Shown piece after piece: positions 1 through 5,220 of a DNA stretch of 8,613 nt. Both the position numbers and the translations under genes were made by a program. Numbering within the stretch: position 1 is the first letter of the stretch; the number at the start of each line of letters is the position of its first letter. Under the pieces are notes generated by a model that saw only the letters and a program-made list of their open reading frames with translations, ran no database searches and was not told the origin of the DNA. The stretch comes from an uncultured Bacilli bacterium (GTDB lineage Bacteria; Bacillota_I; Bacilli_A; RF39; UBA660), in assembly GCA_910580135.1 (NCBI GenBank), contig CAJTXC010000058.1, positions 1 through 8,613 of the forward strand, written 5' to 3'.

Positions 1-520
1 TTAAACCTTTTTTATTAAGTTCATCTACTATCCACCATTCAGATTCAATATACTCATTATCACAAGTAACATACGGATGATCACAATCTATAAATTGGCC
101 CATCATATCAGTTACTCTTTTAACTTCATCAATGTTACTATCTGTTTCTATTTTACATTCTGCGCAGAATCTTTCTACACCTAGTTTTTCAATATCAGCT
201 TTTGATTTAAAACCTAACTTTTTTTCTACGTTTACTTCAATTGGAAGTCCATGTGTATCAAGTCCTATCTTTCTTAATACGCGGTATCCTTGCATGGTCT
301 TATATTTACAAAAAGCATCCTTTATTGTTTTTGCAAATACGTGATGGATTCCTGGTTTAGCATTAGCATAAATTGGTCCATCATAGAAAACGAAGTTTTT
401 AGCATCTTTTCTATTATCGATAGTTTTATTTAAGATATCTTCTTCTTTCCATTTTTTTAAAATATCTTTTTCGGTTTCCGGCACTTGTTTTTTTGATAAT
501 TCTTTAAATAATTTTCCCAT
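1..520 (-). CDS. ileS: Isoleucyl-tRNA synthetase, N-terminal part (cut by window edge)
   Basis: Charges tRNA-Ile with isoleucine in the cytoplasm (class I synthetase with an editing domain in the missing part). The first 173 codons are visible; the gene runs off the left edge. The start is the ATG at 520, preceded by a good ribosome site (AGGAGG-like, 525-534). The Rossmann nucleotide-binding start is seen as FYDGPIYANAKPGIHH, where PGIHH (residues 56-60) takes the place of the class I HIGH signature, followed by DTHGLPIEV (88-96) and YIESEWW (157-163). The PGIHH form, KYKTMQGYRVLRK and DTHGLP pattern belong to type 2 (eukaryote-like) IleS; that group is known for lower mupirocin sensitivity, which is family knowledge and not shown here. 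Expression is expected to be controlled by the T-box leader directly upstream. Family and gene assignment are secure. Confidence 0.96.
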   Translation of the reverse strand, partial: MGKLFKELSKKQVPETEKDILKKWKEEDILNKTIDNRKDAKNFVFYDGPIYANAKPGIHHVFAKTIKDAFCKYKTMQGYRVLRKIGLDTHGLPIEVNVEKKLGFKSKADIEKLGVERFCAECKIETDSNIDEVKRVTDMMGQFIDCDHPYVTCDNEYIESEWWIVDELNKKGL

Positions 521-540
521 ATTAAATTCCTCCTTTATAT

Positions 541-572
541 ATAAAAAACTCATCCTAACTAAAGGATGAGTT
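541..572 (-). terminator. T-box regulatory terminator of ileS
   Basis: A perfect 10-bp inverted repeat (AACTCATCCT / AGGATGAGTT, arms 547-556 and 563-572, 6-nt loop) is followed on the minus strand by a run of T. It lies directly after the T-box sequence and 20-50 bases before the ileS start, the normal place for the attenuator of a T-box leader. Confidence 0.9.
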
Positions 573-773
573 ATATACCCACGGTACCACCTTAATTCAT
601 ATCTTTTGATATGCTCTTAATGTTTTTAACGCTTTCTAAGCGGTAATATCTTACTAAATTCAGATAAACACATCAGAAGTGATTTACAAAATTTAAATTT
701 AGCTTATCTTTCACCAAAAATGATAAGTTCTCTAATAAATTACCATTATGTCGTCTTCCTCATTTGCTTTATG
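549..773 (-). promoter_or_regulatory. T-box riboswitch leader of ileS, Ile (ATC) specifier
   Basis: This is an untranslated leader that senses uncharged tRNA-Ile and lets transcription continue into ileS. On the minus strand the T-box core AAGGTGGTACCGTG is at 580-593; its TGGT would pair with the tRNA end ACCA, and the variable T fits discriminator A73 of tRNA-Ile. The stem I region carries AGAGAAC and GGTGAAAG further 5'. The likely specifier is ATC at 681-683 in the context AAATCACTTCTGA, matching isoleucine and so the downstream gene. The 5' boundary is set by the predicted promoter; exact transcript ends are inferred. Confidence 0.93.
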
Positions 774-779
774 TCATAT

Positions 780-807
780 ATTTTATCATAAACAATAAAA
801 TAATCAA
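780..807 (-). promoter_or_regulatory. Promoter of the ileS T-box transcript
   Basis: TTGATT (802-807) and TAAAAT (780-785) are 16 bp apart, and the -10 is preceded by TGA, giving an extended -10 (TGnTAAAAT). The expected start of transcription near 773 falls just before the conserved T-box structure. It sits immediately after the sepF stop codon, so ileS can be read independently of sepF. Confidence 0.65.
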
Positions 808-810
808 GTC

Positions 811-1209
811 CTAAAAATCTTCTGAAATATTTTTCGTTCTACTTCTTTTAGGTTCTTCTTCCTCAGTCATTTTACCTTGAACATTTATATTCTTTGGAGC
901 GCATAAAAATATACCATCACCTAATTTTTGCATAGAACCACCAATTGCATATAAACACCCACTAACAAAATCAATTATTCTTTTTCCTTGATCAGGAGTA
1001 ACTCTTTTTAAGTTAACTACAACCGTATTTCTCTTTTTTAAATAATCTGCAATCTGTTGTGATTCAGAATATGCTCTTGGTTCTAAAAGAATCATCTTAG
1101 AACCTTCAGCGGTTTCTTCTCTAGTTGCTTCCTCAACGCTTAGTGTATAATATTCATCTTCACTAGATACGTCACTTCCATTTAAAAATTTCTTTAAACT
1201 AAATGCCAT
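811..1209 (-). CDS. sepF: Cell division protein SepF
   Basis: SepF binds FtsZ and the membrane and helps organise FtsZ filaments at the septum in Gram-positive bacteria. The 132-residue product has the usual layout: a short amphipathic start (MAFSLKKFLN, 1-10) for membrane contact, an acidic flexible linker (to about 35), the compact SepF domain (about 37-112) with LLEPRAYSESQQIADYL, VVVNLKR, FVSGCLYAIGGSMQKLGDGIFLCAP, and a charged tail. The start is the ATG at 1209 with GGAGGGAT nine or so bases upstream. In Bacillus sepF lies in a ylm-divIVA-ileS region; here sepF is directly followed by ileS, with ylmG, ylmH and divIVA absent from the gap. No clear terminator separates sepF from the T-box promoter, so some read-through is possible. 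Confidence 0.95.
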   Translation of the reverse strand: MAFSLKKFLNGSDVSSEDEYYTLSVEEATREETAEGSKMILLEPRAYSESQQIADYLKKRNTVVVNLKRVTPDQGKRIIDFVSGCLYAIGGSMQKLGDGIFLCAPKNINVQGKMTEEEEPKRSRTKNISEDF

Positions 1210-1240
1210 TTTTATCCCTCCATGTATTTTGTACTACTAT

Positions 1241-1246
1241 ATTATA
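1241..1246 (-). promoter_or_regulatory. Possible -10 element of sepF
   Basis: A perfect TATAAT on the minus strand lies 31 bases before the sepF start. No convincing -35 is seen at 16-18 bp spacing, so the promoter is tentative. Confidence 0.4.
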
Positions 1247-1314
1247 AAAGTATTTTAACACAATTGTTTAAATTTTGAAATAGATATATTACAAAAAAGA
1301 AAATTTTTTAGTTA

Positions 1315-1343
1315 TTGACAAAATGATCAAAATATAGTATTAT
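1315..1343 (+). promoter_or_regulatory. Promoter of the manganese-riboswitch transcript
   Basis: A consensus TTGACA (1315-1320), a 17-bp spacer and TATTAT (1338-1343). Transcription would begin near 1350, exactly where the riboswitch begins. It is the best match to the vegetative sigma consensus in the window, which suggests strong transcription that is then gated by the riboswitch. Confidence 0.85.
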
Positions 1344-1350
1344 ATCTTTC

Positions 1351-1461
1351 AACAAAAGGGAGTAGTTCTCATATATAAATATGACATTTAACTCGTCAAG
1401 ACAATGTTTAAACACATTCGGGTTAAATAATAACATAAAAATTATTGAACGAGACTTTTGC
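1351..1461 (+). promoter_or_regulatory. yybP-ykoY manganese riboswitch
   Basis: The conserved segments occur in order and with the right helices between them: CAAAAGGGAGTAG (1353-1365), a hairpin CATAT/ATATG (1370-1384), TTTAACTCGTCAAGACA (1388-1403), a hairpin ATGT/ACAT (1404-1416) closed by CGGGTTAAA (1419-1427) against TTTAAC, a hairpin AATAA/TTATT (1429-1446), and AACGAGACTTTTGC (1448-1461). This is the two-loop Mn2+ aptamer, with GGGAGTAG and CGTCAAG forming the metal-binding loops. The closing helix P1 pairs CAAAAG (1353-1358) with CTTTTG (1455-1460). The family usually turns on manganese exporters or related membrane proteins when Mn2+ is high; here the next gene is a small protein of unknown function. 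Confidence 0.93.
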
Positions 1462-1492
1462 ATAACGTAATGTATAAAGTTTTGTTCTTTTT
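1455..1492 (+). terminator. Riboswitch-controlled terminator, competes with P1
   Basis: CTTTTGCAT (1455-1463) can pair with ATGTATAAAG (1470-1479), nine pairs with one bulge and one G-U, around the loop AACGTA, followed by TTTTGTTCTTTTT (1480-1492). Its 5' arm is the same CTTTTG that closes the aptamer, so ligand-bound aptamer and terminator exclude each other. This predicts an ON switch by antitermination. Pairing was worked out by eye. Confidence 0.7.
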
Positions 1493-1510
1493 ATATACTT
1501 TTATACATTA
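1468..1510 (+). promoter_or_regulatory. Alternative hairpin of the riboswitch expression platform
   Basis: TAATGTATAAAG (1468-1479) is complementary to CTTTTATACATTA (1498-1510), 12 pairs with one bulged base. It takes up the 3' arm of the terminator hairpin and lies just before the ribosome site at 1521-1526. It could act as an antiterminator once the aptamer has captured the 5' arm. Confidence 0.55.
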
Positions 1511-1535
1511 GGTACTCAAAAAGGAGATGTTTAGT

Positions 1536-1853
1536 ATGGAAAAAAGAAAAAATATTAATTTTAAAAAAAGCTATGTATTATTTAATAATACAGACGACAA
1601 CTTTGTAACAGTGGTTAGAAAAAAGTCAAAAATAGCCTCTGACGTTTGGATGTTACACCCTTTCCAAATTGTAAAATATTATAAAGATATTTTAACTAAA
1701 ACAGAGTATAAAAAACAAAGTAGTCATTTCACTGCTCCAACCGCTATGTTCATAGATGAAGAAATTGCTAATAACATGCAAGAAGATAATTTATCATATT
1801 CTGACGTAGTAAAGGTAATTAAAAACGCAAAAGAATATAGAAAAAGTTTATAA
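1536..1853 (+). CDS. Unknown protein under manganese riboswitch control (105 aa)
   Basis: I do not recognise this protein. The open frame begins at ATG 1527, but that ATG touches AAGGAG (1521-1526); the ATG at 1536, nine bases after it, is the better start and gives 105 residues beginning MEKRKNINF. The product is soluble in appearance, with no signal peptide or membrane segment. It has a basic first 35 residues, a central segment with DVWMLHPFQIVKYYKDIL, and an acidic middle (FIDEEIANNMQED, roughly residues 72-84) before a basic tail. It contains no cysteine and only two histidines, so there is no obvious metal site. It is the only gene in its transcript: promoter and Mn2+ riboswitch in front and a terminator straight after. 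A role in manganese response is inferred from the riboswitch alone. Confidence 0.85.
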   Translation: MEKRKNINFKKSYVLFNNTDDNFVTVVRKKSKIASDVWMLHPFQIVKYYKDILTKTEYKKQSSHFTAPTAMFIDEEIANNMQEDNLSYSDVVKVIKNAKEYRKSL

Positions 1854-1877
1854 AAGTGCATTTAGGCACTTTTTATT
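1852..1877 (+). terminator. Terminator of the Mn-riboswitch gene
   Basis: The stem AAAAGTGC / GCACTTTT (1852-1859 and 1866-1873) with loop ATTTAG runs into TTTTTATTAT. It begins at the stop codon, so the transcript is monocistronic. The A-rich 5' side also gives a partial T tail for the opposite strand. Confidence 0.85.
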
Positions 1878-1880
1878 ATA

Positions 1881-1905
1881 CAAAAAGAACCTACACTTAG
1901 GCTCT
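1881..1905 (-). terminator. Terminator of efp
   Basis: On the minus strand AGAGCCTA / TAGGTTCT (8 pairs, one G-U, loop AGTG) is followed by TTTTTG. The stem includes the last sense codons and the stop codon of efp. Confidence 0.8.
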
Positions 1906-2454
1906 TGATACGTATTTACCATCTTTTGTTGATACTAAAATTGTTTCACCTTCACCAATGAATAATGGAACCTTTACAGTCATACCATTTTCTAATTCTG
2001 CATCTTTTTGTGCGCCTTGTGAAGTGTTTCCTTTAACTGCTGGCTCTGATTTAGTTATTTCATAAGCAATCTTTTCAGGCAAGTTAAGTCCTATTAATTC
2101 TTCACCATAATATACTAAACTAACTTCTAAGTTTTCTTTTAAATATTTTAAATCTTCACCTATTTGGTCACTTGTAAGTTCAACTTGTTCATAAGTATTC
2201 ATATCCATGAAACTATAAGCATCACCTGCTTGATATAAATATTGCATTGGTTTTCTTTGAACGTTCGCTTTTGCAAGTTTAACACTACTGTTGTAAGTTT
2301 TTTCAACGATTGAACCAGTTCTTAAGTTTTTTAATTTCATTTTAACAAAAGCTGCACCTTTACCAGGTTTAACGTGAGAAAAATCTAAAACTTGATAAAT
2401 GTTTCCTTCGTCTTCAACAGTCATTCCGTTTTTAATATCATTTACGTTTACCAT
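1897..2454 (-). CDS. efp: Elongation factor P
   Basis: EF-P enters the ribosomal E site and relieves stalling at proline-rich stretches by stimulating peptide bond formation. The 185-residue product has the normal family length and three beta-barrel domains: the KOW-like domain 1 (1-63) with VKPGKGAAFVKMKLKNLRTG, the OB domain 2 (about 64-126) with YLYQAGDAYSFMDMNTYEQ, and domain 3 (about 127-185) ending in DGKYVSRA. Lys32 at the tip of the PGKGAA loop is the position modified in this family (5-aminopentanol in Bacillus); no modification enzyme gene is visible here. The start is ATG 2454 with AAGGAG nine bases before. It follows rpmG after a hairpin, with little room for its own promoter, so it may depend on read-through from rpmG. 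Confidence 0.97.
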   Translation of the reverse strand: MVNVNDIKNGMTVEDEGNIYQVLDFSHVKPGKGAAFVKMKLKNLRTGSIVEKTYNSSVKLAKANVQRKPMQYLYQAGDAYSFMDMNTYEQVELTSDQIGEDLKYLKENLEVSLVYYGEELIGLNLPEKIAYEITKSEPAVKGNTSQGAQKDAELENGMTVKVPLFIGEGETILVSTKDGKYVSRA

Positions 2455-2481
2455 CTTTACTTACTCCTTTCTTAATACGAT

Positions 2482-2504
2482 AAAAAATAAGCTCAAAGCT
2501 TATT
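2482..2504 (-). terminator. Hairpin terminator between rpmG and efp
   Basis: On the minus strand AATAAGCT / AGCTTATT (8 pairs, loop TTG, arms 2497-2504 and 2486-2493) is followed by a run of T. It starts at the rpmG stop codon and lies about 27 bases before the efp start region, so it would end rpmG transcripts or pass only a share of them into efp. Confidence 0.8.
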
Positions 2505-2673
2505 AGTTTTTAGTTTCTTTGTGAGCAGTGTGTTGTCTGCATCTTGAACAGAATTTATTTATTTCCATACGTTCAGGGCTATTCACCTTGTTCTTTGGAG
2601 TACGGTAATTTAATTCACCACACTTAGGGCATTTTAAAGTTACATTAGCTCTATTTTCATTCTTCTTTGCCAT
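2503..2673 (-). CDS. rpmG: 50S ribosomal protein L33
   Basis: L33 is a small protein of the large ribosomal subunit near the tRNA exit site. The 56-residue product begins MAKKNENRANVTLKCPKCGE and carries CPKC (15-18) and CSRC (42-45), the four cysteines of a zinc ribbon, so this is the zinc-binding (C+) form and not a cysteine-free zinc-independent paralogue. The segment YRTPKNKVNSPERMEINKFC is typical for the family. The start ATG at 2673 has AAAGGAGG at nine bases. It lies behind a class B PBP gene, an arrangement common in Bacilli, but has a good promoter of its own inside the PBP 3' end. Confidence 0.97.
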   Translation of the reverse strand: MAKKNENRANVTLKCPKCGELNYRTPKNKVNSPERMEINKFCSRCRQHTAHKETKN

Positions 2674-2706
2674 AAAAATTCCCCTCCTTTTCGGATAACT
2701 AAAGGT

Positions 2707-2734
2707 ATTATATCAAATTATTTATAAATTTCAA
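2707..2734 (-). promoter_or_regulatory. Promoter of rpmG (and perhaps efp)
   Basis: TTGAAA (2729-2734), 16-bp spacer, TATAAT (2707-2712) with TGA just before it (extended -10). The -35 and most of the spacer lie inside the last codons of the PBP gene. Transcription would start near 2700, leaving a leader of about 27 bases with the rpmG ribosome site. Confidence 0.8.
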
Positions 2735-4751
2735 AGAAAATATTACAAATTCTTGATACAATTCGTTTATTTACGTTACTAGCATACGTGGAATTACTTT
2801 TTTTATGCCTAACGTGAGGAGAAATAGATACAATACTCATAACAGGATTATCGTAAGGTGCATAACCAATAAATGACTTACTATATGTTTCCGTATCTAC
2901 CTTACCATCATTATTACTGTCATAAAAAGTTTCAGAAGTACCAGTTTTACCTGCTGAATTTGGACTATTTCCCATGTATCCTCTACCTAAAGACCCTACC
3001 ATTACACTTTTAAATCCTTCTTTAACTCTCTGAAAATATATTTTATCAATTTCTGATGTATTTAAAACTGTTTTTTCATACGTACTTTTAACCTCTCCTA
3101 AACTATCATCACTAGTTGCTTTTCTTATTTCTTTTACTAAGTTTAGCTTTAATCTATCTCCTTCGTTTATAATGGTATTTATATAACTAGATAGTTGAAG
3201 GACTGAATAAGTATCATACTGACCTATTGCATAGTTTAATAGTAATCCTGCATTGGATTGTTTACCTTTATAACCTTCTGTTTCAAATGGCAAATCAATA
3301 CCTGACTTAACACCTAATCCCACCGAAGAAAAAACGTTTCGGTAAGTATTAAGTGCAGTATCATCTATTTTTATTGGCATGTTGTGATAATAGTTTACTC
3401 CCGCAACTTTAAGCGCTAATTGAAACTGATACGAATTTGAAGATAATTGTAATGCTCTTATGTCGTTTAAAGAGCCAAGTGAAGCCTTCCAAGAACATTT
3501 TTGTGGAGTGTTTTTAAATTTGATACATTTATCATAAAACACATCTCCTATTTTTAAATTACCAGTTGAATATCCAACAAGCATGGAAGCTCCTTTAACT
3601 ACCGAACCAGGGGTATCACTTCCAGTTACTAAGTTAGTTGTGTAATCACTTACTTTATAACCGTCAGATGTTTTTGTTATCTGCTTTGAAGCCATAGCTA
3701 GTACTTCACCTGTTTTAGGATCAGTTATAACAACTGAAGTATGATCATAAAATTCTGTATTAGGTTCTTTTTTTGCTTTTATTAATTCTTCTTCTATTAC
3801 TTTTTCCAATTCTTGTTGCAGGTTAATATCAATTGATAAAACTATATCATTACCTTTAGTTCCTTTTTCTATTAAAGTTTTTTTACCATTTTGAATTTTA
3901 TATTTATCCTTTTTACCACTTAGTTCATCTTCGTATTGTAATTCTAAATAACTAAGACCTACACGATCATTTAATGAATATCCTTTATTTATATATTCTG
4001 CTTTTAATTCCTCAGGAATTCCTTGACTACTAGTTGATACGTTTCCTAAAATCTGTCTTAACGTATCACCATAAGGATAAGTTCTTTTCCAAGAAGTAGA
4101 CACTATAAATCCTTTTAACTTGCTTTTGTTTTGTGCAACAAAAGCATACTCTATATCACTAGCTTCTTCCTTAATAACTTTTTCGTCGTATGAATAACCA
4201 TGTCTCATCAAATAATATATATATGCAGCTTCTTTATCTATTTCTTCATATACACTTAATTCCTCATCAGTTACCCTTTCTATTTTAAGTCGTTCTAAAT
4301 CTTTAGCCTTTAACTTTCTTCTTTCATATTCCCCGTATTCTTTATTTGTAATTTTATTATTTGCTTTTTCGATATTATTAGCAATCCAAAAATCTTTTAA
4401 AATATTAGTGGTTAATTTAGCATAGTCAACGTCTATTTTTTCTGCTAATAAATAAGCCATTTCTATTTCATCTTCTGTTTTAACACCAGACTCTCTTTTA
4501 TAGCTAATCATGTTAGTGCCGACGTTATCTACTATCACGTTATAGTTTCTATCATATATTTTTCCCCTAGGCATAGAAGAACCATATACTTCTTTAGTAG
4601 ATAGTTTTTCTAAATCAGCTATTGATGCTTTAGTATTAAATATTTGCATATAAGATATTCTAACAATTAAAATCAAAAATAAAAAAAACATTATAAATAA
4701 AACTATCATTATCCTATTTTTTGTTACAACGTCTTTATTTTCATTATTCAT
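2718..4751 (-). CDS. Class B penicillin-binding protein (PBP2/PbpA-like transpeptidase)
   Basis: A membrane-anchored D,D-transpeptidase that cross-links peptidoglycan; by length (677 aa) and layout it is of the PBP2 group that works with the elongation machinery. One N-terminal membrane segment (about 14-30) is followed by the PBP dimerisation domain with PRGKIYDRN (61-69) and RTYPYGDTLRQILGNV (223-238), then the transpeptidase domain with the three catalytic motifs: SVVK (Ser383, Lys386), SSN (437-439) and KTG (602-604). All active-site residues are present. After KTG comes DSNNDGKVDTET (611-622), which resembles an EF-hand-type calcium loop. Cys409 and Cys419 are close enough for a disulfide outside the cell. 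The start ATG 4751 has a GGGTGA-type ribosome site. Division PBP with PASTA domains is unlikely because none are present. Confidence 0.93.
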   Translation of the reverse strand: MNNENKDVVTKNRIMIVLFIMFFLFLILIVRISYMQIFNTKASIADLEKLSTKEVYGSSMPRGKIYDRNYNVIVDNVGTNMISYKRESGVKTEDEIEMAYLLAEKIDVDYAKLTTNILKDFWIANNIEKANNKITNKEYGEYERRKLKAKDLERLKIERVTDEELSVYEEIDKEAAYIYYLMRHGYSYDEKVIKEEASDIEYAFVAQNKSKLKGFIVSTSWKRTYPYGDTLRQILGNVSTSSQGIPEELKAEYINKGYSLNDRVGLSYLELQYEDELSGKKDKYKIQNGKKTLIEKGTKGNDIVLSIDINLQQELEKVIEEELIKAKKEPNTEFYDHTSVVITDPKTGEVLAMASKQITKTSDGYKVSDYTTNLVTGSDTPGSVVKGASMLVGYSTGNLKIGDVFYDKCIKFKNTPQKCSWKASLGSLNDIRALQLSSNSYQFQLALKVAGVNYYHNMPIKIDDTALNTYRNVFSSVGLGVKSGIDLPFETEGYKGKQSNAGLLLNYAIGQYDTYSVLQLSSYINTIINEGDRLKLNLVKEIRKATSDDSLGEVKSTYEKTVLNTSEIDKIYFQRVKEGFKSVMVGSLGRGYMGNSPNSAGKTGTSETFYDSNNDGKVDTETYSKSFIGYAPYDNPVMSIVSISPHVRHKKSNSTYASNVNKRIVSRICNIFFEIYK

Positions 4752-4764
4752 AGAAAATCACCCA

Positions 4765-4805
4765 TTATTAATATGTTAATAAAAAAGGCTCTCTATGCAT
4801 ATAAT
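4765..4805. promoter_or_regulatory. Divergent promoter region with inverted repeat
   Basis: This gap separates the PBP gene (minus) from the 84-residue gene (plus). A perfect inverted repeat TTATTAA-TATG-TTAATAA lies at 4765-4782. TATAAT at 4800-4805 could be the plus-strand -10, with TTAATA (4776-4781, 18-bp spacer) as a poor -35 inside the repeat. Transcription would then begin almost at the ribosome site at 4809-4814. Whether the repeat binds a regulator is unknown. Confidence 0.35.
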
Positions 4806-4824
4806 AAATAGGAGTTGATTTAAA

Positions 4825-5079
4825 TTGTACGAAGTTTTAATAAAAGAATATTTAAAAAGGTTATCTTTAAAAGACATTAATGATTTTGCAAATAAAAATA
4901 ATATGCCACTTAAAAACGGGGAAGATAAAATTATATATAACTTTATAATGAATAACTGGAAAGAAGTATATAAAGGAGATGCGGTTAAAGCAATTAGCAC
5001 TTTAAAGGGAAAAGTATCTGATGAAACATTTAACAATGGTTTAAAGTTATTTAATGAGTTTAAAGGAAAAATAAAATAA
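4825..5079 (+). CDS. Small conserved-looking protein, possibly DUF2624/YqfT-like (84 aa)
   Basis: The function is unknown. The frame starts at TTG 4825, ten bases after TAGGAG (4809-4814); no ATG gives a comparable reading. The product is small, charged and probably all-helical: YLKRLSLKDINDFANKNNM (about 9-27), a second helix IIYNFIMNNWKEVYKGD, and a third SDETFNNGLKLFNEFKGKIK. The pattern 'leucine-rich start, helix, loop, helix, paired final helix' and the length resemble the Bacillus YqfT family (DUF2624), but I cannot confirm this without an alignment. No membrane segment or signal peptide is seen. It is divergent from the PBP gene. The strand choice is supported by the ribosome site; the opposite-strand frame here lacks one. 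Its stop overlaps the -35 of the following small RNA. Confidence 0.75.
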   Translation: MYEVLIKEYLKRLSLKDINDFANKNNMPLKNGEDKIIYNFIMNNWKEVYKGDAVKAISTLKGKVSDETFNNGLKLFNEFKGKIK

Positions 5080-5107
5080 TTGAAAAAATTTTTTTATATG
5101 CTATTAT
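5080..5107 (+). promoter_or_regulatory. Promoter of the small RNA
   Basis: TTGAAA (5080-5085), 16-bp spacer, TATTAT (5102-5107), with TGC before the -10 (extended -10). It starts at the base following the stop codon of the 84-residue gene. Transcription would begin near 5114. Confidence 0.7.
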
Positions 5108-5113
5108 GAATAC

Positions 5114-5218
5114 AGATGAGGAAATCTCATAAAATAAAAGAGAAACACTTAATAATCGCATGTTGAGTGTTACCACAATGTTGTGTATCACCTAACTACG
5201 TGTTAGGTGATTTTTCTT
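5114..5218 (+). ncRNA. Putative ~100-nt structured small RNA
   Basis: A promoter at 5080-5107 and a strong terminator at 5187-5220 bracket about 105 nt with little coding content. It folds by eye into successive hairpins: ATGAG/CTCAT (5116-5130), AACACTTAA/TTGAGTGTT (5144-5171, 9 pairs with one G-U), CACAA/TTGTG (5173-5184) and the terminator stem. It matches no RNA family I can recall (not 6S, SRP, tmRNA or a known riboswitch). It points at the convergent 27-residue peptide gene and would be antisense to the 3' part of that mRNA. Alternatives: a 3' UTR of the 84-residue gene, or a leaderless 16-codon frame at 5116-5166. Confidence 0.6.
5131..5171 (-). terminator. Possible terminator of the hydrophobic peptide mRNA
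   Basis: Read on the minus strand, AACACTCAA / TTAAGTGTT (arms 5163-5171 and 5144-5152; the central C-A of this pairing is a mismatch) is followed by TCTCTTTTATTTT. If used, the minus-strand mRNA would overlap nearly all of the plus-strand small RNA. Confidence 0.45.
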
Positions 5219-5220
5219 TT
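5187..5220 (+). terminator. Strong intrinsic terminator of the small RNA
   Basis: A perfect 10-bp stem ATCACCTAAC / GTTAGGTGAT (5187-5196 and 5202-5211) with loop TACGT, followed by TTTTTCTTTT. It may also end transcripts coming from the 84-residue gene. On the minus strand no T run follows, so it serves the plus strand only. Confidence 0.92.

Noticed and set aside
1527..1529. ATG 1527 as start of the Mn-riboswitch gene
   Set aside because: It touches AAGGAG with no spacer; ATG 1536 has the right distance.
4776..5036. Minus-strand open frame opposite the 84-residue gene
   Set aside because: It lacks a ribosome site and gives a Phe/Leu/Ser-rich product typical of a reversed helical gene; the plus frame has TAGGAG at proper spacing.
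5111..5146. Partial likeness to a hammerhead ribozyme (GATGAG ... GAAAC)
   Set aside because: The CUGANGA core and properly placed GAAA between stems II and III are not met, and no cleavage-site context fits.
5164..5166. TGA read as tryptophan (mycoplasma code)
   Set aside because: All tryptophans checked in the real genes use TGG, and reading through this TGA would only extend a frame antisense to the peptide gene.
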